A stretch of DNA of 45,689 nt, taken from positions 1 to 45,689 of the forward strand of contig NZ_AVBG01000021.1 of NCBI RefSeq assembly GCF_000770675.1, given 5' to 3'. The notes beneath the pieces are model-generated. The model saw nothing but the letters and a program-made list of their open reading frames with translations. It did not search any database and was not told where the DNA came from. Both the position numbers and the translations under genes were made by a program. Shown in pieces: positions 7,350-17,138 of this stretch; positions within the stretch are counted from its first letter, which is position 1; each line of letters starts with the position of its first letter. This stretch comes from Pontibacillus chungwhensis BH030062 (GTDB lineage Bacteria; Bacillota; Bacilli; Bacillales; BH030062).

Positions 7350-8645
7350 TTGAATATTAATAGATCGAAAGAGTTATATAGAGAAGCAGAGGACCATATA
7401 GTCGGAGGGGTGAACTCGCCTTCTCGCGCTTATAAAGGGGTTGGTGGCGGAACGCCTATCTTTATGGATAAAGCAGAAGGGGCTTACTTCTTTGACGTGG
7501 ACGGAAACAAATACATCGATTATCTAGCCGCGTACGGACCAATTATCACAGGCCATGCGCACCCACATATTGCTGAGGCGATATCAAAAGCAGCATACAA
7601 TGGTGTGTTATACGGCACACCTACAAAGCTTGAGAACAAGTTCGCAAAGATGATTAAAGAAGCGATTCCTTCTATTGAAAAGGTTCGCTTTGTGAACTCT
7701 GGTACTGAAGCCGTTATGACAACGATTCGTGTAGCCCGCGCTTATACGAATAGAACTAAGATCATTAAGTTCGCTGGCTGTTACCACGGACACTCTGATC
7801 TTGTCCTAGTTGCAGCAGGGTCTGGACCCGCAACACTCGGTACACCTGACTCAGCAGGGATCCCAACTTCCATAGCACAAGAAGTGATTACGGTCCCATT
7901 CAATGATATCGACACATACAAAGAGGCACTTGAGAAATACGGGGACGATGTTGCAGGTGTACTAGTAGAGCCAATCGTTGGGAACTTCGGCATCGTTGAA
8001 CCAAAGCCTGGTTTTCTCCAAGAAGTAAACGACCTTGCTCATGAAGCTGGCGCCCTTGTCATTTACGACGAAGTCATCACAGCTTTCCGCTTCCACTACG
8101 GTAGCGCTCAGGATATTGTCGGTGTTGAACCAGATATGACAGCAATGGGCAAAATTATTGGCGGAGGTCTTCCAATCGGAGCCTACGGAGGCCGTGTAGA
8201 CATCATGGAACAAATTGCTCCACTTGGGCCAGCATATCAAGCTGGAACAATGGCTGGTAACCCTGCATCCATTTCAGCGGGAATTGCTTGTCTTGAAGTG
8301 CTGCAACAAGAAGGCGTCTACGAAAAAATGGACCAGCTCGGAGCCATGTTGGAAGAAGGCATCTTACATCACGCAGAGACATATAAGCTACCTGTTAAGA
8401 TCAATCGCTTAAAAGGAGCCCTCACCGTATACTTCACAGATGTAGAGATTGAAAACTATGACCAAGCAGAAGCGACAGACGGGGAAATGTTCGCGAAATT
8501 CTTCCACCTAATGTTGCAAGAAGGAATCAACTTAGCTCCATCCAAATTTGAGGCATGGTTCTTAACAACTGAACACACAGAGGCTGACATTAAAGAAACG
8601 CTACGTGCCGTAGAATCTTCATTCAAAGCATTAGCAGGCGAATAA
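7350..8645 (+). CDS. gsaB: Glutamate-1-semialdehyde 2,1-aminomutase (second paralogue, GsaB type)
   Basis: 431 aa from TTG 7350; GGAGG (7337-7341) is 8 nt upstream. An in-frame ATG at 7335 overlaps the ribosome-binding site and is unlikely. The product begins [27 protein letters not shown] as in HemL/GsaB. PLP lysine motif [16 protein letters not shown] is present. The PLP enzyme converts glutamate-1-semialdehyde to 5-aminolevulinate for haem. Its place between bcp and ygaE matches B. subtilis gsaB, and no other haem genes are adjacent. TGtTAAAAT upstream is a possible extended -10. Confidence 0.93.
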   Translation: MNINRSKELYREAEDHIVGGVNSPSRAYKGVGGGTPIFMDKAEGAYFFDVDGNKYIDYLAAYGPIITGHAHPHIAEAISKAAYNGVLYGTPTKLENKFAKMIKEAIPSIEKVRFVNSGTEAVMTTIRVARAYTNRTKIIKFAGCYHGHSDLVLVAAGSGPATLGTPDSAGIPTSIAQEVITVPFNDIDTYKEALEKYGDDVAGVLVEPIVGNFGIVEPKPGFLQEVNDLAHEAGALVIYDEVITAFRFHYGSAQDIVGVEPDMTAMGKIIGGGLPIGAYGGRVDIMEQIAPLGPAYQAGTMAGNPASISAGIACLEVLQQEGVYEKMDQLGAMLEEGILHHAETYKLPVKINRLKGALTVYFTDVEIENYDQAEATDGEMFAKFFHLMLQEGINLAPSKFEAWFLTTEHTEADIKETLRAVESSFKALAGE

Positions 8646-8663
8646 ATATACAGCCTTTTATAC

Positions 8664-8697
8664 ATCTCCGCAGACACAATATTTGCGGAGATTTTTT
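8664..8697 (+). terminator. gsaB terminator
   Basis: ATCTCCGCA (8664-8672) / TGCGGAGAT (8684-8692) followed by six T. Confidence 0.9.
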
Positions 8698-8706
8698 ACC
8701 TCTTTT

Positions 8707-8721
8707 ATGAAAACGCTTACC
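8707..8721. promoter_or_regulatory. Candidate CcpA site (cre) upstream of the glutamate synthase gene
   Basis: ATGAAAACGCTTACC matches WTGNAANCGNWNNCW at all but the last position. It is about 350 bp upstream of the start and about 120 bp upstream of a weak TATAAT (8827-8832), a position compatible with activation but not proof. Confidence 0.5.
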
Positions 8722-8892
8722 CATAGGTCTCTCAACGATTTTAGCACTTCGCACACACCGAGATCCCTCTGCCCCATCATACAAATCACTGTATATTTAA
8801 TTGCAAAGCCTACCCCCTTATGATACTATAATAAATAATTCAGAAAATTTGTACATCTGTTTGTGCACTTTTCATTTCTTACCCTTTTCAAA

Positions 8893-9016
8893 AAAATCTT
8901 TCACTTCGCTCCGAAAGATTTTGTTCTGAACAGAACACTTTTCAAGGCTTTTGCAATCTATTGCGAAAGCCCTTCTTTTTCTCCATTAACGACTACAGGA
9001 AGTTCTTCACTTCCTA
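8893..9016 (+). promoter_or_regulatory. Leader of the glutamate synthase gene with four consecutive hairpins
   Basis: In order: AAAATCTTTC/GAAAGATTTT (8893-8922); GTTCTG/CAGAAC (8924-8937); GGCTTT-GCAA/TTGC-AAAGCC (8946-8971), followed by CTTCTTTTTC and so terminator-like; GGAAGT/ACTTCC (8999-9013). No known riboswitch class was recognised. The rest of 8722-8892 shows only the weak promoter at 8827. Confidence 0.5.
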
Positions 9017-9058
9017 ATGTCGATTCTATTTGTAAATCTTCAAGGAGGTGCGGTCATC

Positions 9059-12000
9059 TTGACCAAATCGAGACGCGTAAACTGGGATCCTAATGAATTT
9101 CGTGATTATCACAAACATGAACATGATGCATGCGGAATTGTTGCTTGTGTTCAGAAAGAAAACAAGCCCACAAAAGAAAACATTAACACTGTTATTAATG
9201 CACTTGTGACCATGAACCACCGTGCAGGCTTCACTAAGCAAGAAGGAGACGGCGTTGGTATTCATATGGATATACCAAAAGCCCTTTGGGAAGAGAAACT
9301 AACTTCTAAACAACAAGACAAAAACCTTGCCCACCACTCTCAATTTACTGTAGGACACCTTTTCATCAATAAACAGGCCCAAACCACCACCATAAAAACA
9401 AACATCCAAGACATTTTAAATCAACACGGTTTTCAATTAATCTACCAAGACGAACAATCAACACGCACAGAAGCACTAGGCCCTCTTGCGCAAAAACAAG
9501 AGCCAATTTTCTGGCAGATTGCCCTTTTACCAAACAATGAAGACGTTAATTTAGAGCGTGCTTTATTTGATGTTTCCCTTGCGATTGAAGAAGATGAGAA
9601 TGTGCATGTCGCGTCTTTATCTTCTTATCACGTAGTCTATAAAGTAATGGGTGCAGGAGATCAGCTTCCTCAGTACTTCGCTGACTTAGACCACCCTAAG
9701 ATCGCTTCTGCCATGACGCTCGGGCACAACCGTTACTCTACAAATACGCTTACAAGCTTTTTTCGTGTGCAACCATTTAGCATGCTAGGGCATAATGGTG
9801 AAATTAACACGATCGCTAAACTTCGAGATGAAGCTGAAATGATCAATGTCCCTTTAACCGGTAACGGTAGTGATTCACAGGACCTTAATCGAACAATTGA
9901 AACGTTCGTCAAACGAGAAGGTTATGGTTTGTTTGAAGCACTCGATTTAATGTTCCCACCGATTTTAAACGAATTAAAGCGGTACCCATCTCACCTCCAA
10001 GACATGTATGCCTACATGCGTGAAGCTTGGGGTCATTTCGCGCAAGGACCAGCTGGAATTATTTCAAGACACAAAAATGAAGCCGCCTTCAGCTTGGATT
10101 CCCTAGGGCTCCGTCCACTATGGCAGCTTGAAACAATGGATGCTCATCTATTCTGTTCAGAACCTGGTATTCGGGCAAATAGCGAGTACGTTAATGATCC
10201 TAAACCTCTCTCCCCAGGAGAAAAGGTAGGGGTCAAATATGATGAAGAAGGTACATTACAAGTATTCGACCACTTTGCTTACCAAGAAGAAGTATACCGC
10301 CGTATGGGCGCACGCTTTGACTTCGAAGGGTTCCATTCTCGCATCCAACCTGGCAAGGCAGACACAGTTAAACCCCATCCAACCGTAACAAATGTCCATA
10401 ATGGGTGGTATGCTGCATATGGTTGGGACAGGGAACATATTCAACTTCTTGAGCAAATGGCTGAAAAAGGAGCAGAACCAATTCGCTCTCTTGGGCATGA
10501 TGTTCCTCTCGCTTCTTTACACCAGGGTCGTAAAAACATAGCCGATTATTTTAAAGAGAGTGTGGCAGTTGTTACAAATCCAGCAATTGACCGTGACCGT
10601 GAAGCCGAACACTTCTCTACAAGAACAATTTTAGGGCGTCGTCCTAATGTAGTAACAAAAGACGAAGCTCCCTTTAACTTAGAACTTCTATCGCCGATTC
10701 TCGTAGAAGGTGTACACGCTCAGACCATTTCATCTCAAGAACAGCAACCTTCTTATGAACAAATTCTTCACCGCTTTGACCAAGATGGACTTACTCAAAC
10801 TCTCACTATAACAGCTAGAGATGATGAATCCATTGAAGAAGCCGTCATCCGCTTATCAAACGAAGCAGAATCACTCGTAGATAAAGGTGCTGAACTTCTT
10901 GTCTTAAATGATGGGGATACCCACCAGGAAGACCACCTTTGGCTAGACCCTCATCTTGTCGTTTCAGCCATTGATAAACGACTCGTAGAGAGTCATAAAC
11001 GGAGAAACACATCGATCATTTTACGTTCGGCTTCTATTCGCTCTTTACATGATCTCATCACCGTATTTGGTTTAGGAGCAGATGCAATCAACCCTTATCT
11101 ACTTTTCGCGACTGTAGCTGAGGAAGAATTAACACCAACTCTTAACTTATATCATGCGTTGAATAAAGGTCTTGAAAAAGTTATTTCAACGATCGGTATT
11201 CACGAACTAAGAGGATATGCTCGCCTCTTCTCAAGTATCGGTTTACACAACGATTTCTCAAGATTGCTACGCATCGTAAACTTCTTTGGCGGTGACGGGT
11301 TGTCCTATAACTGGAATGCACTAAAAGAAGATTCAATCGCTCGTCGAGAAGATTTCCTAAACGAAAAAGCTCGTCCGGGCAAGAGCTTCCATGCTTGGCC
11401 TCGCCTTTGGAAATCAATCGGAGATGTAGCGAAAGGAAATCCTATAGATGATCTTCGCGAGAAAATTGACGGACTAGAGGAGAAAAATCCGCTCAGTATT
11501 CGTCACTTAGTTCAACCAAAATCAAACGAACATAAAGAAGACGCATCTAAAGTAGACCTTGGTGTCGGCACACATGATTTGCCATTTATGATCTCTTCCA
11601 TGTCATTTGGTTCTCAAAACGAGACAGCTTTCCGTGCCTATGCTGAAGCTGCCGACCAATTGAATATGATTTCCTTTAACGGTGAAGGCGGAGAGATTAA
11701 AGATATGCTTGGAAAATATCCAAACACTCGCGGTCAACAAATCGCTTCTGGTCGATTTGGTGTGAATGCAGAGTTATTGAATTCTTCTAATCTACTAGAA
11801 ATCAAAATTGGTCAGGGCGCAAAACCTGGTGAAGGCGGTCACCTGCCAGGCTCTAAAGTAACCGCTAAAATTGCAGAAGCACGTAATGCGACAATTGGTT
11901 CTGATCTAATTTCCCCATCGAACAATCACGATATCTATTCTATCGAAGATTTAGCACAAATGATTTCAGAGCTAAAAACCGCCAATGACCAGGCGAAAGT

Positions 12001-13543
12001 TACCGTAAAAGTCCCGATTGTTCCAAACATCGGAACAATCGCCGTCGGTGTCGCTAAAGCGGGGGCTGATTTCATTACGCTCAGCGGCTTTGATGGCGGT
12101 ACAGGTGCAGCAAGAATTCACGCTCTTCAACACGTGGGACTTCCGGTTGAAATCGGTGTAAAAGCTGCTCATAATGCACTACTTGAAGCCGGTCTTCGTC
12201 ATTCTGTTGAGATTTGGGCAGATGGCGGGCTGCGTAGTCCACTTGATGTAATGAAAGTTATGCTTTTAGGAGCTAATCGAGTTGGATTTGGCACGCTTTC
12301 TATGATTGCTGTAGGTTGTACCGCTTGTCGCGGCTGTCACCTTGATACGTGTCACGTAGGAATTGCCACTCAAATTGAAACAGAAGCACAAGCAAAAGAG
12401 CACGGACTCCGCCGCTTCGTTCCAAGGGAGTACCAACCTTCTGTTACAGGGATTATGAATCTATTTACCACATTTGGTGAAGAACTTAAACGCCTAACAG
12501 CTGAGCTAGGCTTCTCCAATACGCAAGACCTGGTCGGCCGTTCTGATTTACTAGAACAGTACCGAGGTGAAGATTGGATGGATTTAACCCCTCTACTAGA
12601 AAAACTCGAAGTTGAAGAAATCCAAGCTTATCAGAAGAAATATGAACGAATGGAAGAACGTCTCCTTATGGCAGTAGGAGCAGAATATTTAGACGGGAAC
12701 CAAGAACAGCTTCTTGATTCCAGGGAATTCTCAAATGTAACAAGTGAACAACGAAACCTTAGCAGTCGCGTTTCTTGTCACCGCGTCCGTGATCGTCTTG
12801 ATGGATCCTATCGTGATCTTGATCCAATTCGACTTCACTATAAAGAAGGTTCTATAGTCGGTAATGGATTCGGGGCTTACCTGACTGATGGTATGGATAC
12901 ATCTGTTATCGGTGGTGGTCAGGACGGTGTCGGAAAAACGGCGTTCGGTGGAACCCTTGCTATCTTAAAATCCCCTGGAGCTCACGGTGGATATATTAAC
13001 GGAGCAGTTGGAAAAGGATTTGGATACGGCGCTCAAAAAGGGCGACTCATTGTTCAGGGCACAGCTGACTCAAGAGCAGGCATTCGACTATCCGGCGCTG
13101 ATATCATTATTGGCCAGCAATTACAGTCCCCTCTTCCTGCTGAACACGATGGCAATTTCGGGTGCTACTCAAGTATTAAAGGGTTCGCCTTTGAATATAT
13201 GACGAACGGGCGTGGTCTCGTACTTGGTGATCCGGGACCTTGGATGTGTGCTGGGATGACTGGTGGAGCCGTTTACCTTCGTCATCAACCCGAAATGGGA
13301 CTAACAAAAGAAGCCCTTTATAAGCGAATTGCTAAAGGAGCTAAAGTTGAAATTGAACCCCTGAACGAAGGCGGAAAAGACGACGTGACTGAAATGCTTA
13401 CTGGCTACATTGAAGTCTTAAAGGAGCATGACCAGCATGCGGAAGCTGAATCTCTTGAACTTCTTCTTGAAAATCTTGAAGAACACTTCCTTCAAGTCGT
13501 TCCTGAAAAAATTCAAGCAGATCCATCCGTATCAACCGAATAA
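9059..13543 (+). CDS. gltB: Glutamate synthase large subunit (GltB type), no small subunit adjacent
   Basis: 1494 aa from TTG 9059, with AAGGAGGTG 8 nt upstream; the ATG at 9017 has no ribosome-binding site. Order: class II glutamine amidotransferase with nucleophile Cys25 in EHDACGI; central domain; FMN-binding synthase domain (GGTGAARIHALQHVG); iron-sulfur motif GCTACRGCHLDTC with C-x5-C-x4-C; C-terminal beta-helix rich in GGxxG. The enzyme makes glutamate from glutamine and 2-oxoglutarate. No gltD-like NADPH subunit is in the window, so electrons must come from a remote subunit or ferredoxin. A membrane exporter gene follows after a terminator. Confidence 0.9.
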   Translation: MTKSRRVNWDPNEFRDYHKHEHDACGIVACVQKENKPTKENINTVINALVTMNHRAGFTKQEGDGVGIHMDIPKALWEEKLTSKQQDKNLAHHSQFTVGHLFINKQAQTTTIKTNIQDILNQHGFQLIYQDEQSTRTEALGPLAQKQEPIFWQIALLPNNEDVNLERALFDVSLAIEEDENVHVASLSSYHVVYKVMGAGDQLPQYFADLDHPKIASAMTLGHNRYSTNTLTSFFRVQPFSMLGHNGEINTIAKLRDEAEMINVPLTGNGSDSQDLNRTIETFVKREGYGLFEALDLMFPPILNELKRYPSHLQDMYAYMREAWGHFAQGPAGIISRHKNEAAFSLDSLGLRPLWQLETMDAHLFCSEPGIRANSEYVNDPKPLSPGEKVGVKYDEEGTLQVFDHFAYQEEVYRRMGARFDFEGFHSRIQPGKADTVKPHPTVTNVHNGWYAAYGWDREHIQLLEQMAEKGAEPIRSLGHDVPLASLHQGRKNIADYFKESVAVVTNPAIDRDREAEHFSTRTILGRRPNVVTKDEAPFNLELLSPILVEGVHAQTISSQEQQPSYEQILHRFDQDGLTQTLTITARDDESIEEAVIRLSNEAESLVDKGAELLVLNDGDTHQEDHLWLDPHLVVSAIDKRLVESHKRRNTSIILRSASIRSLHDLITVFGLGADAINPYLLFATVAEEELTPTLNLYHALNKGLEKVISTIGIHELRGYARLFSSIGLHNDFSRLLRIVNFFGGDGLSYNWNALKEDSIARREDFLNEKARPGKSFHAWPRLWKSIGDVAKGNPIDDLREKIDGLEEKNPLSIRHLVQPKSNEHKEDASKVDLGVGTHDLPFMISSMSFGSQNETAFRAYAEAADQLNMISFNGEGGEIKDMLGKYPNTRGQQIASGRFGVNAELLNSSNLLEIKIGQGAKPGEGGHLPGSKVTAKIAEARNATIGSDLISPSNNHDIYSIEDLAQMISELKTANDQAKVTVKVPIVPNIGTIAVGVAKAGADFITLSGFDGGTGAARIHALQHVGLPVEIGVKAAHNALLEAGLRHSVEIWADGGLRSPLDVMKVMLLGANRVGFGTLSMIAVGCTACRGCHLDTCHVGIATQIETEAQAKEHGLRRFVPREYQPSVTGIMNLFTTFGEELKRLTAELGFSNTQDLVGRSDLLEQYRGEDWMDLTPLLEKLEVEEIQAYQKKYERMEERLLMAVGAEYLDGNQEQLLDSREFSNVTSEQRNLSSRVSCHRVRDRLDGSYRDLDPIRLHYKEGSIVGNGFGAYLTDGMDTSVIGGGQDGVGKTAFGGTLAILKSPGAHGGYINGAVGKGFGYGAQKGRLIVQGTADSRAGIRLSGADIIIGQQLQSPLPAEHDGNFGCYSSIKGFAFEYMTNGRGLVLGDPGPWMCAGMTGGAVYLRHQPEMGLTKEALYKRIAKGAKVEIEPLNEGGKDDVTEMLTGYIEVLKEHDQHAEAESLELLLENLEEHFLQVVPEKIQADPSVSTE

Positions 13544-13549
13544 TAAGCG

Positions 13550-13578
13550 ATACCCTGCCAGGTGCAGGGTATTTTTTT
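13550..13578 (+). terminator. gltB terminator
   Basis: ATACCCTGC/GCAGGGTAT with a 5-nt loop and seven T. Confidence 0.92.
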
Positions 13579-13687
13579 GCCTTTCATTTCCCTCTATACT
13601 AGACTCACTGTGAATAGTATGTGACACTGTCCACATAGATTAGTAAAGATTTACAAAGAAGATCTATTCTTTTAACGAAAACAATTG

Positions 13688-13693
13688 TATAAT
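13688..13693 (+). promoter_or_regulatory. Candidate -10 of ygaE
   Basis: Consensus TATAAT 43 nt upstream of the start codon, but no convincing -35 at the right distance. Confidence 0.35.
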
Positions 13694-13735
13694 CAATCTC
13701 GCTTATTGGATTTTCTTCTGAAGGAAGGTTATGAA

Positions 13736-14809
13736 ATGAAGTTAGGTGCACGCATGCTGAAGACAGGGTTAGCCGTAGCCATTGCGATGTATATAGCGGC
13801 TGCGCTCCCCTTTCAGACCAGCACAGTTTTCGCCGGGATGGCTGCCTTATTCTCAATACAGCCGTCAATTTACCGGTCGTATCAATCCATTGTTGAACAG
13901 GTAGAAGCAAATATTATAGGTGCTATTGTAGCCTATATCATTTTGATCTCCCTTGGTAACGACCCGTTCATTATGGGATTCACCATTGTCCTCGTTATTG
14001 GAGTTTGTGTGAAGTTTGGCATGAAGGAGAATACGATCCTCCTTGCCCTTGTTGCTGTAATTGCCATTATGGAATCAACCGAGATGGATCTGCTTCCATT
14101 TACAATGCTACGCTTCTCATCTTTAATGATTGGAATCTTCGCGTCCTTTGTCGTAAACTTAGTCTTTTTACCGCCAAAATATGAAACAAAGCTTTTTAAT
14201 CAAGTGGACCAGCATACAAGTGACATCCTTCAGTGGCTGCGTATTACCACACGTCACTTATCCGATCGCCCTGCTCTTCGTGAGGAGATCGAAAGACTAG
14301 AAGGTGCAATGGTCAACTTAGATCATACGTATAGCTTATTTAAAGAAGAACGAACGTATTTCAAAAAACGTCGTTTCGAAAAGGCCCGCAAACTCATTTT
14401 GTTCAAACACTTAATCTCAACTACACGTAAAGCTTTCGAGGTATTAAAAACATTTAGCAGTCTAGAAAACGAAATGGATAAGGTTCCAGCTGAGTTTCGA
14501 ACGACACTTGTTAACGAAATTGATAAGGTTATTCATGTCCACGAGAAGCTCATTCTCTCTATTAAAGGCAGAATCCGTTTTCACGAATCAGATCCCATAG
14601 AAGAAGCAGGCGAACCCAACATTCCAAAGCTCGTTGAACATCTAATTGATATATACGAGGAGAAAGAAACAGAAGAAGAAAAATTAATGTTTCTCCCCCT
14701 TGCCACAAAATTAATGGATTACCATCAAAAAATGGCACACTTGAAAAAACTCCTCTCAAGTTATCAGCTTTATCATACGAGCGAGCATATTAAGACGATT
14801 AAAAAGTAG
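13736..14809 (+). CDS. ygaE: YgaE, aromatic-acid-exporter (FUSC) family membrane protein
   Basis: 357 aa. The ATG at 13736 is chosen because AAGGAAGG is 7 nt upstream and the product begins MKLGARMLKTGLAVAIAMYIA, as in YgaE. Several hydrophobic segments fill about residues 10-150 (SIQPSIYRSYQ, NIIGAIVAYIIL, MLRFSSLMIGIFASFVVNLVFLPP split here by the loop). A charged, helical cytoplasmic domain of about 200 residues follows. The family resembles aromatic carboxylic acid efflux proteins; the substrate is unknown. It is convergent with ygaD across a repeat. Confidence 0.85.
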   Translation: MKLGARMLKTGLAVAIAMYIAAALPFQTSTVFAGMAALFSIQPSIYRSYQSIVEQVEANIIGAIVAYIILISLGNDPFIMGFTIVLVIGVCVKFGMKENTILLALVAVIAIMESTEMDLLPFTMLRFSSLMIGIFASFVVNLVFLPPKYETKLFNQVDQHTSDILQWLRITTRHLSDRPALREEIERLEGAMVNLDHTYSLFKEERTYFKKRRFEKARKLILFKHLISTTRKAFEVLKTFSSLENEMDKVPAEFRTTLVNEIDKVIHVHEKLILSIKGRIRFHESDPIEEAGEPNIPKLVEHLIDIYEEKETEEEKLMFLPLATKLMDYHQKMAHLKKLLSSYQLYHTSEHIKTIKK

Positions 14810-14837
14810 ACCCTGTCCATGGATAGGGTCTACTTTT
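14806..14837 (+). terminator. ygaE terminator
   Basis: GTAGACCCT…AGGGTCTAC encloses TCC/GGA and is followed by TTTT. The ygaE stop codon lies inside the stem. Confidence 0.8.
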
Positions 14838-14966
14838 CATTTGACGATCGTTAAAATGACATTTCCGTCAGCTTCGATGGAGTGTAAGATGGGCCTGAGA
14901 ATCACTCGCTTTCCGTGATCCTATACAATATGGGAGGAAAGAGAATTAAGACAACCTGTAATAAGC

Positions 14967-15139
14967 GGTCCGTTCACCCATTAACGTCAGGGCTTGCTGT
15001 GGGACGACGAGACTCCCGCGGGGTGAGGAGCCTAGGTAAGACCCCGGACGGAGCGTCAGCGAAGGAGGAGGCTTACCAGCTCCCCGCAGGAAAGCGAGTT
15101 GTCCCACAGCAAGCCCTAGGCCCCACTCGGTAACGGACC
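14967..15139. repeat. Dyad repeat element, about 175 bp
   Basis: The outer arms GGTCCGTT (14967-14974) / AACGGACC (15132-15139) enclose a longer perfect pair: 17 bases at 14989-15005, containing GCTTGCTGTGGGAC, and 15101-15117. The interior is GC-rich with GACTCCCGCGGGG and CTCCCCGCAGG half-sites. It belongs to the kind of large imperfect palindromes dispersed in Bacillaceae genomes. The 14840-14966 stretch ahead of it shows no gene. Confidence 0.8.
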
Positions 15140-15150
15140 CCATTTTACAT

Positions 15151-15197
15151 AAAAAAAGAAGAGGAGCCGCGCGGTGCGGTCCCTCTCCTTCTTTTTT
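15151..15197 (-). terminator. ygaD terminator
   Basis: A-rich strand with GAAGAGGAG pairs with CTCTCCTTC, with GC-rich loop and poly-T on the minus-strand transcript. It overlaps the ygaD stop. Confidence 0.7.
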
Positions 15198-16974
15198 ATG
15201 TTCCTAAATATTCAGTTTCAGGCTCGGCGTCATCCAGTTGCTGTACTTGATAAAGATCATAATACGCACCCTTTTTATTCATCAACTCTTCATGACTACC
15301 AACTTCCTTAATCTCACCATCAGCTAACAACACAATGCGATTCGCATGAGTGATTGTTGATAAACGGTGAGCAACGATAAAGGTCGTTCTGTCTGCAGCA
15401 AGTTTTTCTAAGGCCTCTTGTATTAAATGCTCACTTTCAAGGTCTAGTGCGGAGGTTGCTTCGTCTAAGATTAACAGAGGTGGATTCTTTAAGAATACGC
15501 GCGCAATGGCTACACGCTGCTTCTGCCCTCCTGATAATTTGACGCCTCTTTCCCCTACAGTGGTGTCATACCCATAAGGCAGACTCATAATGAAATCATG
15601 AGCATTAGCCGCTTTGGCTGCTGCAATCATTTCATCATCTGAAGCGTCAGGGTTCCCCATCTTAATGTTCATCGCAATCGATTCACTAAACAAGATGTTA
15701 TCCTGCAGAACCATACCAATCTTATCACGAAGCGTGCGAGCTTCTACATCTCGTATATCTTTTCCATCAATCTTAATACTTCCTGATTCTACGTCGTAAA
15801 ATCGAGGCAGAAGGCTAATGAGGGTCGATTTTCCTCCACCACTCATTCCTACAAGCGCAATCGTTTCGCCTTTCTTAACGTTCAGAGAAAGATCCTTAAG
15901 CACAAGACTTTCATCCTCATCGTAACGGAAAGAGATATGGTCAAATTCCACATCACCGTGAACGCGGTCGAGCTTCTCTGCGCCTTCCTTATCTTTTATG
16001 TCATACGTCTCATCCATGAATTCGAATACTCGGTCCATCGATGCTAACGATTGAGTTAGAACCGTTGAAGAGCTTACAAGCCTACGAAGCGGACTATAAA
16101 CCCTCTCCATGTAACCAATAAACGCGACCATCGTACCAATTTGAATATTACCTTGGATGACAAAGTAACCCGCAAACCCAATTACGATAAGTGGTGCGAT
16201 ATCGGTAATCGTGGATGTTACGCTGAACGTCTTCGCATTCCAGCTTGTATGACTAAGTGCTTTATTCAAGAAGTTTCTATTCTGAACAGTAAATTGCTCC
16301 TGTTCGTAATCTTCAAGAGCGAAACTTCTCACAACAGGCATCCCCTGGACTCTTTCATGCAAATGTCCTTGTACTTGAGCCAAAGCTTGAGAACGATCTC
16401 TTGTTAATCTCCGTAATTTAGAATAAAAGAATTTAATAGCAAATCCGTAAAGTGGAAACAGAGAAATTGAAACGAGTGTTAACCAAACATCCATATAAAG
16501 CATGATACCAATGGCAATGACAATGGTAATCATATCTAGCCATATATTCATAAGTCCTGTCATAACGAAGTTTTTCGTTTGTTCCACATCGTGAATGACA
16601 CGAGATATAACTTCCCCAGTCTTTGTTTTAGAATAAAAGCGTAAGCTAAGTCGTTGAATATGATCAAATAATTTCTCTCGAATATCAAATAGAATACTGT
16701 TTCCAACCCATTGAGCAAGATATTGCCTGAAATACTCAACAGGCGGTCGAATTACAGCAAATACAATAAAGGCTCCTCCCATGAGCCAGAGCAGTTGATC
16801 GATTTGTTCTGCCTGGGTCATGTCAGGGTTGTTAAGAATTGAATCAATTACATATTTAGAAAGCAGTGGAATCAACAACGGAATACCAAATTTCAATATC
16901 CCGATTGACACCGTTAATACAATCTTCCATTTATATGGCTTCACAAAGTTCATATAGCGCTTCACGCTACCCAT
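15196..16974 (-). CDS. ygaD: ABC exporter half-transporter (YgaD/BmrA-like)
   Basis: 592 aa. The N-terminal exporter membrane domain has six hydrophobic segments (about 15-310). It is followed by an ATPase with Walker A GMSGGGKST, signature LSGGQKQR, Walker B LLILDEATSALD and H-loop AHRLS. All catalytic residues are present, so a homodimer could be active. This fold exports lipids or drugs; the substrate is not predictable. The position between ygaE and ntdP matches B. subtilis ygaD. The ATG is preceded by AGGTG. Confidence 0.9.
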   Translation of the reverse strand: MGSVKRYMNFVKPYKWKIVLTVSIGILKFGIPLLIPLLSKYVIDSILNNPDMTQAEQIDQLLWLMGGAFIVFAVIRPPVEYFRQYLAQWVGNSILFDIREKLFDHIQRLSLRFYSKTKTGEVISRVIHDVEQTKNFVMTGLMNIWLDMITIVIAIGIMLYMDVWLTLVSISLFPLYGFAIKFFYSKLRRLTRDRSQALAQVQGHLHERVQGMPVVRSFALEDYEQEQFTVQNRNFLNKALSHTSWNAKTFSVTSTITDIAPLIVIGFAGYFVIQGNIQIGTMVAFIGYMERVYSPLRRLVSSSTVLTQSLASMDRVFEFMDETYDIKDKEGAEKLDRVHGDVEFDHISFRYDEDESLVLKDLSLNVKKGETIALVGMSGGGKSTLISLLPRFYDVESGSIKIDGKDIRDVEARTLRDKIGMVLQDNILFSESIAMNIKMGNPDASDDEMIAAAKAANAHDFIMSLPYGYDTTVGERGVKLSGGQKQRVAIARVFLKNPPLLILDEATSALDLESEHLIQEALEKLAADRTTFIVAHRLSTITHANRIVLLADGEIKEVGSHEELMNKKGAYYDLYQVQQLDDAEPETEYLGT

Positions 16975-17079
16975 GGTGTCACCTCTTTCTCTATGTTGTT
17001 GAAAAAACGTTCTCCCACCTCAAGAACAAGATATCAACAAAGTAGTCATTCTGATCGTGCAAAACCATTCAACGAACAT

Positions 17080-17122
17080 AAAAGGGGACAATCCCAAAAC
17101 TTGCTGGGATCCGTCCCCTTTT
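17080..17122 (-). terminator. ntdP terminator
   Basis: AAAAGGGGAC (17080-17089) / GTCCCCTTTT (17113-17122) with an inner CCCA/TGGG pair. It lies just after the ntdP stop in the minus direction. Confidence 0.75.
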
Positions 17123-17138
17123 AGGACATTTCTTGTAC

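Noticed and set aside
14915-15133. ORF MILYNMGG… over the large dyad
   Set aside because: Mostly repeat sequence; no plausible homology or ribosome-binding context.
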